NCBI GenBank assembly: GCA_032718475.1
Contig: JAUCBJ010008679.1
Span: 1 to 20,806, forward strand
Origin: Nemertoderma westbladi
Taxonomy: Eukaryota; Xenacoelomorpha; Nemertodermatida; Nemertodermatidae
Direction of reading: 5' to 3'
DNA: 20,806 nucleotides
Below the pieces are notes generated by a model that did no database searches, had not been told where the DNA came from, and saw nothing but the letters and a program-made list of their open reading frames with translations. A program made the position numbers and the translations under genes. Every line of letters begins with the position of its first letter. The stretch's first letter is position 1. Shown piece by piece: positions 8,746 to 18,278 of the stretch.

Positions 8746-9950
8746 TCATCATCATCATCATAATGTTTTTTATGTACCCACAATAGCCGCTTGAGGTCTG
8801 ATGACCTCATTTACAAGCGGGTTGTGGTAAGGCATGTATAACATTAGAGTGATATACCGAAGTACAATTTTTACCGGTAAATTAAATAAAATAAACAAAA
8901 AGTTTAAGAGTTAGATCCGTAATGTAAAATCTGGATTTTTCTATTCGTTGAATCGTTATATCGTCATATTTTTTTCGAGCCATTTTTTGCAGTTAACTGC
9001 AAACGACTTCAGTGAACGAGATTCGACCAGTGTGTTAGGAATTTTGTTCCATAACACGCTGGCAGAGTAACTGAAGGTCTTCTGAGTGGCGCTGAGGTGG
9101 GTTTGTGGCAAGATAACGCGATGTGTGGTGGCGTGGCAGGTTGGGTAATTGTGAGATTCCGAAGCGAGTTGGAACGAATTAATTAGATAATTCGGCGCAG
9201 TTTTGTTAACAATTCGATATGCTAGTTTCAACTGGTTGAGCATCACCATTTTCCTTACGGAAAGCCATTTTACCGATGCCAACTCTTGATTTCCGATGTG
9301 TGACAACCTGTAATTTCTCTCGCCGTTTATCCATCGAATTTTCTGGTGGTTAAATATCATTCGAACTAACGAGTTCTGGTGAGATTGGAGTTTACTCTTA
9401 AATTTCTGCTGACAGAAATTATAGTAGCAAACATTGGCATAGTTAAAGTACGGCAGAGCGAGAGCCGTTGCGAGATTCTTCGCAGTACGAGTTGAGAAAC
9501 ATCTCCGTTGTTTCCATAGAAACCCGACTGTTTGTGATATTTTTCCCATAATCGCCCTGCCGTGCTCCTCAAATTTAAGCTGCTCATCTATTATTACTCC
9601 GAGATATTTCACCTTCTTCGATTTCTCTACTCCTGAAACATTGTACTTCTCATCGATTTTCTGCATCATCACTGGAGTTCCAAAAAACAACAATTTGCAT
9701 TTATCTGGGTGCACTGTCAGTTTTTTATTGATAAACCATTGAGACAGCGCAGCAAATTGTGATTCCATATTGCACTTCAGTTCGTTGATGTCCTCGAGCA
9801 ACACTGTAGCGTTGTATCATCTGCAAATAGCTTGATGCTAGCTATAGTGGTGTCTATGGAGCATCCAATGTCGTTAATAAATATGGAGTATAGGATCGGT
9901 CCTAAAATTGATCCCTGGGGTACTCCATATGAGACAACCTCCTCATCACT
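8746..9950 (-). mobile_element. 5'-truncated LINE (CR1/L2/Jockey-like)
   Basis: The fragment contains the reverse transcriptase from the GVPQGSILGP motif to the end of the ORF, a 3' untranslated region with a stem (CCGCTTG ... CAAGCGG, near 8788-8820) and, at the end, a short ATG/TGA microsatellite (plus-strand TCA repeats at 8746-8762). 3' ends made of short repeats are typical of CR1/L2-type LINEs. Its 5' edge joins the last codons of the BEL integrase near 9950. No clear target-site duplication was found: a 13-base sequence is doubled at 9951-9963 and 9969-9981, but both copies lie on the same side. Confidence 0.75.
8956..9948 (-). pseudogene. LINE reverse transcriptase, C-terminal half
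   Basis: The reading begins with VVSYGVPQGSILGPILYSIFINDI and passes through the catalytic FADD (in the 9777-10739 frame, residues 305-308). It then needs a frameshift to the 8956-9804 frame near 9790-9804. There it continues with WFINKKLTVHPDKCKLLFFGT, KVKYLGVIIDEQLKFEEH and, at the C-terminus, FSYSASVLWNKIP and a final basic helix. That order of blocks is the normal C-terminal half of CR1/L2/Jockey-type reverse transcriptases, which copy their RNA at a nicked target. The N-terminal endonuclease and palm start are missing through truncation. Apart from one frameshift the frame is long and clean, so this insertion looks younger than the BEL copy it interrupts. Confidence 0.85.
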
Positions 9951-9981
9951 AGTCTCCCCTTTTAAAGAAGTCTCCCCTTTT
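9951..9981 (-). repeat. Doubled purine tract after the integrase
   Basis: AAAAGGGGAGACT occurs twice on the minus strand, 18 bases apart, directly after the conserved end of integrase and before the LINE. It may be a genuine purine tract of the element with a slippage duplication, or part of a target duplication left by the LINE. Confidence 0.6.
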
Positions 9982-11117
9982 TGTTGAGATTCGAAAACAA
10001 TTCCAGGTTTCTTGAAGTTACGTCGCATGATGACGAGTTCTACCGATCTTACTAAACCATCATTGGATATATGAGTCTCGATGATACGATCTGTCTGCCA
10101 CCTCTTATGGGGAATATCTGATTCCACAATGAGGACCATGTTTCTGGCGCTGACATTTTCTTGCTGCGCAAACCACTTAGTTCGAAGTTGTAGCGTAGGA
10201 AGATAATATTTTTCGAAATGGTCAGCGAAACGACGGGATAATAACTGCATAAGTTGCCAAGTTTGTCGGCAGTACTCGTCTCCGTCCGTTATTTCCGACT
10301 GCGGGAGCATGGCTACAGGTTTCTTTAGCAGGATATGAGCGGGTGTTAGGAACGGAACTACAAAGTTAAATGCGGTTTTCACGCTACATATGAGTCTCTC
10401 CCAACTTCCTCCCCACCAAGGGGCGTCGGCGGCGTTGAAGGTCCAGCTAGATGCTGTTACTCTCAACTGATCGTCCACCTGTCTTTGGTTCCAATCGTTT
10501 ACGTAAGCTTTAATCTCATTGTTGGCGCCAATGATATTAGTACTTTTGTCAGATCTCATAGTGTTGCTAGTACCAAAACGAGCGATTTGTCGGTGTAAAC
10601 TTAGTATGAAGCTGTTGGTAGATAGATAGTGCACCATATCAAGATGGATCGCTCTACAAGTCATACAAACAAAGATGACGCACCATCGCTTGACTATAGT
10701 CCTAGCACGATACACTTCAATAGGGCCAAATATATCCATACCAGTATTGGTAAAGGGTGGTTCATAACAGCTTACTCTTTCCCTAGGTAATTCTGCCTCT
10801 CGATGTGTTAAAGGCCTACTAAATGCTTTCCTACATGGTATACAGTTCCTAAGAACTTGGTTTAGAGCTCTACGGGGCTTATGGAAATAATAGCGAGTTC
10901 GAATTTCGCTAAGAACTCATTCTCTACCAGCGTGGTAAAGCTTACTGTGAACATCTACAATCATCTTGATTTGTATTTCAAGATTTCTAATTAGTATGGG
11001 AAACTTATTGTCAAAGGACAATGGAGCATTGGTTAATCTCCCTCCGACACGTATTAGCCCATCTATCATTGTACTAGAGAATGAATCCCTTAAGCGCATC
11101 TGTGGATTTCTCAACAA
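9966..11117 (-). pseudogene. BEL/Pao integrase
   Basis: This enzyme inserts the cDNA into host DNA. The N-terminal part (10917-11117) has the BEL-type lead-in IDGLIRVGGRLTNAPL and HAGRE. After an in-frame TGA the zinc-binding site is completed by CIPC near 10840. The core (ATG at 10739) has the catalytic Asp in MDIFGPI (residue 2), a second Asp in RSDKSTNIIGA (residue 64, where SDNGTNF is usual) and Glu in GGSWERL (residue 114). The C-terminal part (KRWQTDRIIETHISNDGLVRSVEL) matches the beta-rich tail typical of BEL integrases. All is in one frame, which then runs in frame into the LINE sequence, giving a chimeric ORF end. The frame differs from that of the reverse transcriptase upstream, owing to the RNase H deletion. 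Confidence 0.88.
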
Positions 11118-11490
11118 CAGGAAATACTTTTCGGAATTCTCGTAACATTGTAGGAGTCTCAGTATCTGCTTGTTGGTATCATCATGTTATTGGCAACTGA
11201 TCTTCTCAGTTAGAAACTTATTAGGTAGCCAATAAGTGGGAAGGTCTTTGGTAGCATGGACCCTTTCAGCTACTACTGAAGTGGCATCATTAGCGATCTT
11301 CGTCCTAGAATAGGGATGATGGAAACATCGTTTTAAATACACTTTCCCTTATTCTCTTTCCCTTATTTCTATGACGAATTTATTTATGTTCCGAGTAATG
11401 TCCATGGATTGATTCGGATCCACAGTGACATCACCGGCGGTGTGTAGCATAGACAGATCTATCGCTGGCTTAAACAGTTTTGATTTACTC
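11118..11490 (-). pseudogene. Remnant of RNase H and tether region, largely deleted
   Basis: After the reverse transcriptase the sequence reads YQLHVFGDA, the beginning of RNase H (where BEL elements have FCDAS or FGDAS). The rest of that domain is missing. Instead a different frame runs through a low-similarity stretch with TAA stops, in which WLPNKFL (near 11220) may belong to the connection before integrase. About 300 or more codons expected between the YQLHVFGDA motif and the integrase zinc finger are reduced to about 130, so a deletion is the simplest reading. Confidence 0.6.
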
Positions 11491-12915
11491 GTCCGGGTTT
11501 TCGGTTTGACTTTCTCTGGCGTCTCCAAAAACATGGAGTTGATAGGAATACGTGGGGAGAACATGACCGAAATATGAGTGGGAAATCTTAAAGTTCTCGA
11601 TAGATGGTAAAGAATTCTCCCACTTCATCCACTTCTTTGTCAGTTCTCCCTGGAGTGGATCATCCCAAAAGTGGTATTCGAGCCACATTTGTTGTACCAA
11701 GCTCCGAGCAACTAGGATTACGGGGCTAATGAATCCCAATGGATCGAAGTAAGTGCTCAGAATACTCAGGCAAATCCATTTAGTTTGAACGGGATTATCA
11801 CGTTGTTTCAGTTGGAAAAATAAAATGTCTCTCTCTGTGTCCCATTTCAGTCCAAGGGTTTTAGTTTCGGGGAGATTGTCCTTAATGAGGTCAAGATCTT
11901 TAACACCTCGGTCTTCCACTGGGATCGATTCTAGGAACTCACGGGTGTTACTAGTGAATTTGGTTAGACGAAATCCACCTCGTTGTAAGCACTCTACCGT
12001 TCCCTTGGCAACATCGATTGCTTCTTCCACCGATGGGAGGGACTTTAGATTGTCATCCATATAAATATCCCGTTTGATGTTGTCGATAACTGCTTTAGAG
12101 AAGGCGTCTCTATTATCATCAGCAGTGGTGCGCACTACCGAACAAGCATTCGAGGGGCACGATATGATCCCGAAAGCCTGGATTGTCATCCAGTACTCCA
12201 CCGGTTTTCGGTTGAGGTCTCCTTCAGGCCACCACAGAAATCGTAGGCTATCTTGATCACTAGCTAACGCTTTAACTTGTAGAAACATGCCTTCAATGTC
12301 GGAGGCGAAGGCGATAGAATATTTCCGTAGTTGTAATAATATTCCCAACAAAGATTGGAGTAAGTTGGGTCCCGGCAACAGTTCTGAGTTGAGGGATTGT
12401 CCCATATAAAGGGCGGAGCCATCGAACACTACCTGGACTTCGTTTGGTTTACCGGGCTTAGGAACATAATGGTGTGTCAAGTAATACGTTCTTTCCATTA
12501 TGGGTGTTTCTTCCGGAACTCGCTCTGCGTACCCTTTGTCGATGAATTTCTTTAGTTGCGTTTTATACATCTCTTTGGCTCGATCGTTAGATGTTAAGTG
12601 CCGATGTAGTTGTGCGATTCTCTTTTCCGCTAAAGGTCGGTTATTAACAAAGCTGGGTTCTCTTCACCTAAAAGGCAGACCAATCTCATAACGACCCTCC
12701 TCCTTCAGATAACGAGTAGTCGTCTCCTGAATTTGCTTAGCTCTCTCTTCCTCGACGGATAACGCTTTATCGTAGGAATTAGGCTCTACAGCTTCTTGAG
12801 TAAAGAATTGTACCGCGTGTTCATCACGTATCTTATCATTGTATCGCTCTACCACCTCATTGAGTTCGTCGTCGTAAGTCGATAGTCCGTTGTTTTGACA
12901 GATGAGGTTACACAA
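11485..12915 (-). pseudogene. BEL/Pao reverse transcriptase
   Basis: This is the polymerase that copies the element RNA into DNA. The stretch at 12664-12915 gives the N-terminal lead (EEGRYEIGLPF), then one TGA, then 361 uninterrupted codons. Visible motifs of the longer ORF: YYLTHHYVPKPGKPNEVQVVFDGSA (residues 29-53), FASDIEGMFLQV with the first catalytic Asp (D91), the LRFLWW block (109-114), and the catalytic YMDD (170-173) where BEL elements mostly have YVDD. KTLGLKWD and LSILSTYFDPLGFISP follow as in all BEL/Pao members. The frame is the same as gag and protease, as expected for a single Gag-Pol polyprotein. The catalytic core looks intact; the gene is nonetheless dead because of the stops around it. 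Confidence 0.92.
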
Positions 12916-12936
12916 ATTAACTTGGTTTGTCCAAGT

Positions 12937-13821
12937 TTAATTCTCTGTGATGAGTTCAATGGTATTATCCTCATCATATAGAGTCTGGATGTCGTCGTTG
13001 TCTGAGGAGCATAAAGTTTCCTCAGCTGGGATTTCCTCTTCGTTCACGGTTTCCTCACACTCTCTTACCTGGTGGACTTGCTCTCCCTTCAATCTCTCTT
13101 GCAAAGTCCTGTGGGAAAGTCCCGTGAAATACCAACCTACTCTCGTTCTTCCCGCATAAGTTTGCAATGGTAGCGGTCGAGCAGGCCCTTTCTCTATGGT
13201 TTCGAGCGCCTCATGCGCATTCTGGCCGAGCAGTATCTGTACCCCTGGGTAATCTGTTCTGAATCTAGGGATGTTGTATTGCTGGGTAAAATGGTCTTCA
13301 TCCCAGTTGTAAGGCTCTACTTTGCTAGTAGCAAAGTTCTTCATTGCCACCATTTTAACTGACATTACACTGTTCTCACCTAGTTCATCTTGGGGGGTGG
13401 ATAACGATCCTATATAAAAGTCCGTGGATACAGTGGATTTCCAAACCTGCATAATCCCGGAAAGGTTCAGTTTGGTTCAGAACCTTGGTTGACCAGCAAA
13501 GATATCTTCGGCCAGATCCATGTCGATGAAAGTGCCTGTACTACCGGAGTCAAGGAGGGCATTCACTATTAAGCTCTTACCTTGTCCATGTACTCTAAGT
13601 TGCACCACTGGGAACTCTCGGATGCCAACAGATGGTGTCGAAACCTTCCATGAAAGCTGTCGATCCGGAATGGATAGTTGGGGTTCCTCTCCATCCGTCT
13701 CTGTCTCATAAGTAAGGGCTCGATATACGGCTGTGTTGATCATATAACAAGATTCATTTTTATCAGAAAACTCATCCGTATAGAATCCTTCCATCTCCGA
13801 GTACGTGTAGTTCGGGCTCAC
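12937..13821 (-). pseudogene. BEL/Pao aspartic protease region of Pol
   Basis: This region processes the polyprotein. In the 13477-13821 part, VVQLRVHGQGKSLIVNALLDSGSTGTFID carries the active-site Asp-Ser-Gly (residues 91-93) in the usual BEL context. A TGA follows, then the 12937-13452 part with VQILLGQNAHEAL, matching the second half of the BEL protease-like domain (where LLIG plus a polar residue is usual). An acidic linker (CEETVNEEEIPAEE) leads to a TAA and on to reverse transcriptase, all in the same frame. Upstream the frame is separated from the zinc knuckles by a TAA at 13822-13824. Confidence 0.85.
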
Positions 13822-14547
13822 TTACCTGACTCGTGCGGGTTCTGTCAAATTCTGTGTGCAGCAAGATATGATGTTTCGCGCCGCACTTAGCACACCTAGC
13901 ATCTGAGTAACAGGTCCGCCGTTGGTGTCCTCGTCTGAGACAATTATAACACAACCGCTTACCGGTACCTTATCAAACTCGGTGTGCAGTAAGATATGAT
14001 GTTTCGCTCCACACTTAGCACACCTCACGTCTGAGTAACAGGTTTTCCTTTGATGTCCTCTCCTGAGGCAATTATAACACAACCTTTTGTCCCACATGAC
14101 ATCGCGTCTGTCCTTTAATTCTTTCTTCAAGAATTCCTCACACCCACTCAAGCGATGTGGCCCTTCGCACAATACATACTTAGGTTTGATGTTACTTATC
14201 TTAGCTTGCATTGTATTTTGTACGCTAGTTCTTTCTTCAGGATTCCTACCAGGAATTCTCTTGGGAGACATAAGGGGAGATTTTAACTGTTCTCCCTTGC
14301 CACTAGTTCGCACCTTGGGTTTACTTACGTCTTTCTTGACTTTATTCATGTAATAAGATCTTTCGGTGTCTTTGCCACTATTTTCGTCATAAGACGTTTG
14401 ACTTTCATAATCCATATAACACACTGGTGTTACCTTTCTCCTAGTAACGGGTTTTTCACTTACCTTGGTTTCCGGAGTCTTCTCTCTAGACTGTTTTATG
14501 AGCTGTAATCTTACCTCTCCGTTTAAGAACGACATAAGGTCCGCCAT
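13772..14547 (-). pseudogene. Gag nucleocapsid region with zinc knuckles
   Basis: This is the RNA-binding part of Gag. The frame starting PTMADLMSFLNGE shows the usual BEL lead (cf. 'PTLADF..FL'), then a basic linker and three Cys/His groups: Cys127-His131-Cys136, Cys157-Cys160-His165-Cys170 (CX2CX4HX4C) and Cys176-Cys179-His183-His188. A 128-base tandem duplication follows, so the last two knuckles appear again in a different frame (13772-13954). Since 128 is not a multiple of three, the original frame in the second copy reads nonsense ending in TAA at 13822. Confidence 0.85.
13846..14092 (-). repeat. 128-base tandem duplication covering the zinc knuckles
   Basis: Two copies lie head to tail with an offset of 128: for instance AAGATATGATGTTTCGC is at 13863 and 13991, and CAATTATAACACAACC at 13941 and 14069. 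They differ at roughly 15 percent of sites, with protein-level changes mostly conservative (RKTCYSDV versus RRTCYSDA), so the duplication is not recent. Confidence 0.88.
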
Positions 14548-14562
14548 GGTTGGATCTCTATG

Positions 14563-15081
14563 TTATTGGTCCATCAAGTAGAGAACCTTTTTGTCCCAGC
14601 GAGTACCTACTCCGACCTTTGGCAAAGTTGATGCTACGGCTCCTAAAACCATAGAACTCTGGTATTCATGAGACTTACCCAACCAGTCTAACTGGCTACA
14701 TATCTCCTGAATCTCATCGGACAACTCTATAATCCCGCTGCTAAGAAACTTTCTGGGCGCTACTAATTTCGCATACAGATATCTAGCTATGTTAGTCCTA
14801 TTACCATACCTGATATGAAGTGTATCCCAAACTTGTCTCAATCCGTCCGGATGTCCAACAAATTTTAACGCCATTAACTTGGGAGGTCCTTCCAAGCACT
14901 CGAAGAGGAATCATAGTTTCTCTCCACTGGATAGTATGGAGTTTTGTATGTTATCTTTGTAATATTCATTAAAAGGTAACCATTTCATCTCATCTCCATT
15001 AAACTCGACGAGCTCTCCCACCTTTACAGCTTGACGGGCTTCCGTCATAGCCATCTGACGTGTGAAACTTTCTTGAGCCAT
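14563..15081 (-). pseudogene. Gag core (capsid-like region) of the BEL element
   Basis: From the ATG at 15081 (MAQESFTRQ) the minus strand encodes VELVEFNGDEMKWLPFNEYYKDNI, the conserved 'F.G....W..F...F' of BEL Gag (DUF1759-like). A TGA at 14911-14913 follows, then FLFECLEGPPKLMALKF and VWDTLHIRYGNRTNIA, matching 'L...L.G.A...' and 'AW..L..RYG'. The stretch ends at TAA (14563-14565), with the nucleocapsid part continuing in the same frame. It would form the particle shell. The ATG is only the best-looking local start: the same frame is open further upstream into the N-terminal extension apart from one TGA. Confidence 0.85.
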
Positions 15082-15135
15082 CGTACTATTTAATATCGAA
15101 TTATCGGTATATAAATTTCTCGGATTATTATGAGA

Positions 15136-16719
15136 TCAGTATGGGATATCATTATCGACAGGCTTATTAATACTCTTAATAGGATTTACTATAGGAGTTT
15201 CTACTTCACTAGCAGTATAGATGCGTGTAGGCTCCACACCTTGCACATGAGATATTTCAGACCTAATGGGCTGACACATTGTTACAGAGGGTGGTGGTAT
15301 ACCCATTTGTATATTTACCAATTTATCGCGTTCGAGAGCGATATGTTGCTGTACTTCTTGCAACTCTATTTTACTCTCTCTTACTGTTCCCTTTAACAAT
15401 TGAACAGTCCCTTCCAAGTCTCGGACTTGTTTAGAGGAGCGGATTTTATTTTCCTCTAATTGCCCTAGCAGCTCCTCCACCCCCCGTCACCCTTCCTCCA
15501 TCCACTCGACCGTGGGTGTGGGAGCCGCCAACATAGTAGCTGGATGGCACATCGGGACGACAGGGGACAGTCCTGTTATTAGATTCTGCTCGGCATCAAT
15601 ACCAGTCTGAGATTCGGGCAGTTGTCTACTGGACAAGGGTAGTTTGGTACTATGCAAAGGGAACTTAGAGTTGGGTTCGGGGAGCAAAGGAGTCTCTATT
15701 AATGGAGTAGCTTCGCTAATAGGCCTAATTATTTCTATCTCATCTACTATAGTAGGGAGTCTTTCTACTCTTATAACTTGGGCTGTTGACTCTCTATTAC
15801 TTAAGTCTACATTAGCTAATTCCCTTATCACTGTAGGGGGTAAGTTAGGCAACTTATGTCTTTGAGGCACTCTTCCATGTCCATTTGAACGAGATTTGTT
15901 ACCTTTACACTCGGAATCAGTAATAATACCTTCATCTGAGGAGGTAAATCTATGTCTTCTGGGAGTAGATCGACTCAGTAGTTGCATCTGAGAGGCTGCA
16001 CTTTGTTTATTTAAGTAATCTTGTCTCGCCTGACTGCTCTCCAACTCTAGTTGTACCTTTGCTTCAGCTGCCCTCCTTTCAGCTTCTACTGTGGCAGCTT
16101 TACGTTCTACTACTGCCGCCGCCGCGGCTGCCTTTCGATCAGCTTCCGCCGCTGCCGCTGCTGCCTTTTGATCAACTTCCGCCGCTGCCACTGTTGCTTT
16201 TAAATCGGCTTCAACGGTTGCAGCTCTTTTCCGGTCTTCTATTAATCCTTTCTTTAGTTGTTCCTCTTTGTCCATCTCGACAAGAATGCTTTTGTCAAAT
16301 TTAGCCTGCTCCGCCGCTAACATCTCTGCATCTAAGGAGTACAAAATGAATTTGGCTGCTTCACTGTTGGGGTGAAGCCCAGCTAGACATCTCCTTAGCT
16401 CTTTGTCACCTATAAATCGTTGATAATCCAACAGATAGATGTCAATAGCATCCTTCTTCTGAGGTTTATCAGATACCGCCTCGCTTTCTACATGGGAGAA
16501 GATTGCATCTGTTGATTCTCTATGGGCTAGTCCTGGGAAGTTCCATTGAGTCTCCACAATTGACCTAAATTTTTCCAGTGGGTATCCAGCGTAACTGTCC
16601 CTGGTCGATCTCTTATTTCTCATCCAGTCCGCTTGATGTTCTTTTACGGCTATCAGGACTCTTGTGAGCATCGCTTCAGGAAGAATCAATAGTGGATCAA
16701 GGTAAACCACTTCTTCCAT
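15136..16719 (-). pseudogene. N-terminal extension of Gag, Ala-rich coiled coil
   Basis: About 530 codons in the same frame as the Gag core lie upstream of it, interrupted by TGA at 15487-15489 and closed by TGA at 15136-15138. From the ATG at 16719 the order is: an unrecognised folded-looking part (residues 1-140, WMRNKRSTRDSYAGYPLEKF and LRRCLAGLHPNSEAAKF); a repetitive Ala-rich segment (166-222) built of 11-residue units ending in DQK, DRK, ERK; a Ser/Arg-rich linker; and a Pro-rich part. After the stop comes a second coiled coil (EELLGQLEENKIRSSKQVRDLEG). BEL Gags normally lack such an extension. It might be a separate ORF or the true N-terminus of Gag. The frame is open upstream to a TAA at about 16848 without another ATG. 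Confidence 0.65.
16054..16224 (-). repeat. 33-base coding repeats (11-residue units) in the Gag extension
   Basis: Successive units read ATVAAAEVDQK, AAAAAAEADRK, AAAAAAVVERK, flanked by shorter degenerate copies. An 11-residue (hendecad) periodicity favours a long, straight coiled coil. The DNA units are 33 bases with several silent differences, so the protein pattern is kept better than the DNA. Confidence 0.75.
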
Positions 16720-16900
16720 CTTTGATCTGATCTCGGGCGTTAACTCTTCTGTATCGGAACTAGAGTTACTGCGTGGTTGAGAAGTAACCTCTCGGTTCGG
16801 GGGTTGTTGCTGTTTTAAAATAATTTTATGAACCAGACTAACAGGGAGTTAGAATTTCTGGTTCTTACAGACTGACAGGGAATTACGGTATTTTGAAACC
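16720..16900 (-). other. 5' leader and presumed primer-binding region
   Basis: The minus strand between the LTR and the gag ATG. A direct repeat CAGACTRACAGGGARTTA occurs at 16834-16851 and 16868-16885 (plus-strand reading). TGG triplets that could start a primer-binding site occur near 16835 and 16899, but neither is followed by a tRNA end I can recognise, so the LTR boundary is not fixed here. Confidence 0.35.
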
Positions 16901-17516
16901 AATAAAGTAGTATTCAGTATATTGTGTTGTACAGATAAGGAAATGCCACTGTCTGACGGCTTATAGTCTACACTATAAGCACTACGTACCTGGAGTGTCC
17001 TATACCTAGAGATTAATTATCGAAGCCTATAGCTAATGGACCTATTAACCACATTACAACACAAATATACTGCGTACGCCGTACAGACTATTCAAATAAA
17101 ACACAGACCAAATGCTGGCAGACTACCATCAAGCCTAAATAAACCACAGTATATGCAATCTCCGAAATGGTTAGTTAGTAAGAGTTCTAGACTACGTAGT
17201 ACGACTTATTCCTTCGCGGAGGGTTTACCTTATAGCACTGGATGCCTCCACTTCCTAACTAGCACTTTATCGGACAGACACCCTACATACACTGTAATCG
17301 CCTCAGACCTAACACCAATCAGACAACAATCCGGCCTACAAGTTATTTTTACAATCTGAGCAGGTTTAAACGCCTTCTGCTCAATATTACACTTACCGGT
17401 AAATAAAACCAACAGAAATATGTAAGCCCTAAAAGAAATAAGGGGTGTACAGGCCCTACTCTCTTAAACAGCCTACGAATATACAATATGTCACAATCGA
17501 AATAATACTGCTGTAA

Positions 17517-17559
17517 GTACCGGTTCGGCTAGGCCTACAGTTTACCGTCTAACCGGTAC
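17517..17559. repeat. 9-base inverted repeat around ACCGGT
   Basis: GTACCGGTT at 17517-17525 and AACCGGTAC at 17551-17559 are exact reverse complements with a 25-base loop. Function unknown. Confidence 0.8.
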
Positions 17560-17606
17560 GTTTTGGGTTTATTGCCTACTGAGCAACAAAAGAAACTAAA
17601 TCTATT

Positions 17607-18005
17607 AATATTCGCGCTTTTAGACCTTTAACAGTTTAACCTGCTAATTTAAGTGTCTTTTTAATTGTAAATAGACTATTGCCCTTACCAATTACAGAAT
17701 TTACATCCACCGAAGCCAGGCTGCGCGCGGCGTGTGACCCATTGTGTGGGAGACTGGATTCGGTTCCAGAGAAAGTTATTGCACTGTAGGCTACTTTGTA
17801 TCATTCGATTGATCGTTACTATATAATCTCCGACAACTATATTTACTTTCGGGGAAATATTAACAGTTCCTTTTGTGACGTGGTGCTTTAAGTATCAAAC
17901 AGAGTTATGACTTACACTAATCACAACTGGAGGGTATAGTATCTCGCAAATAGCGCATTCTTTAGGAATGCTTTATTAACCTTCACACAACTTCACACTA
18001 ATTTG
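17607..18005 (+). repeat. LTR segment repeated at 20403-20806 (copy 1)
   Basis: From TTCGCGCTTTTAGACCTTTA onward this stretch aligns with 20403-20806 at about 75-80 percent, with small indels. Shared blocks include GGGAGACTGGATTCGG, GTTACTATATAATCTC, GGGAAATATTAACAGTTCCTTT and AATAGCGCATTCTTTAGGA. Left of 17607 the two diverge at once. Confidence 0.85.
17710..17763. repeat. Imperfect hairpin CCGAAGCCAG ... CTGGATTCGG
   Basis: The arms at 17710-17719 and 17754-17763 pair at 9 of 10 positions. The same arms occur unchanged in the second repeat copy (20515-20524 and 20560-20569), although the loop between them differs strongly. Confidence 0.75.
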
Positions 18006-18278
18006 CCGACCGTCACTGATTTTGATCATATATAAGGAGGGTTGCAACTGACATATGTAGGGATTATGAAATAGCATTTAATTCACACAAAAACCACTAT
18101 AATTTGAGTCGCAATAGCTACCGGTACACACTTCTGCTTACCTCAGTAATTAAGTTCAGTTTTCTAATATTACGGAATGACGCCCGGTCATATTACTGCT
18201 TGCCATCCTCAATTCCGTAGGTTCTAAATTGGTATGTATCTTTTTTAAAATAATTGTATTGCTTTAATATTTTATATA

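Noticed and set aside
8794-8806. CTGATGA near the LINE 3' end as a second hammerhead
   Set aside because: No downstream GAAA core or cleavage triplet at proper distance; the bases belong to a simple hairpin.
11825-12256. Plus-strand ORFs opposite reverse transcriptase
   Set aside because: They are antisense shadows of the BEL pol frame and show no motifs.
10917-15489. Alternative genetic code with TGA as a sense codon
   Set aside because: TAA stops, frameshifts and a domain deletion also occur, and the Harbinger and LINE frames show ordinary decay; mutation explains it better.
17036-17412. ORFs on both strands within the putative LTR
   Set aside because: Short, mutually overlapping, no recognisable domain, and located in LTR sequence.
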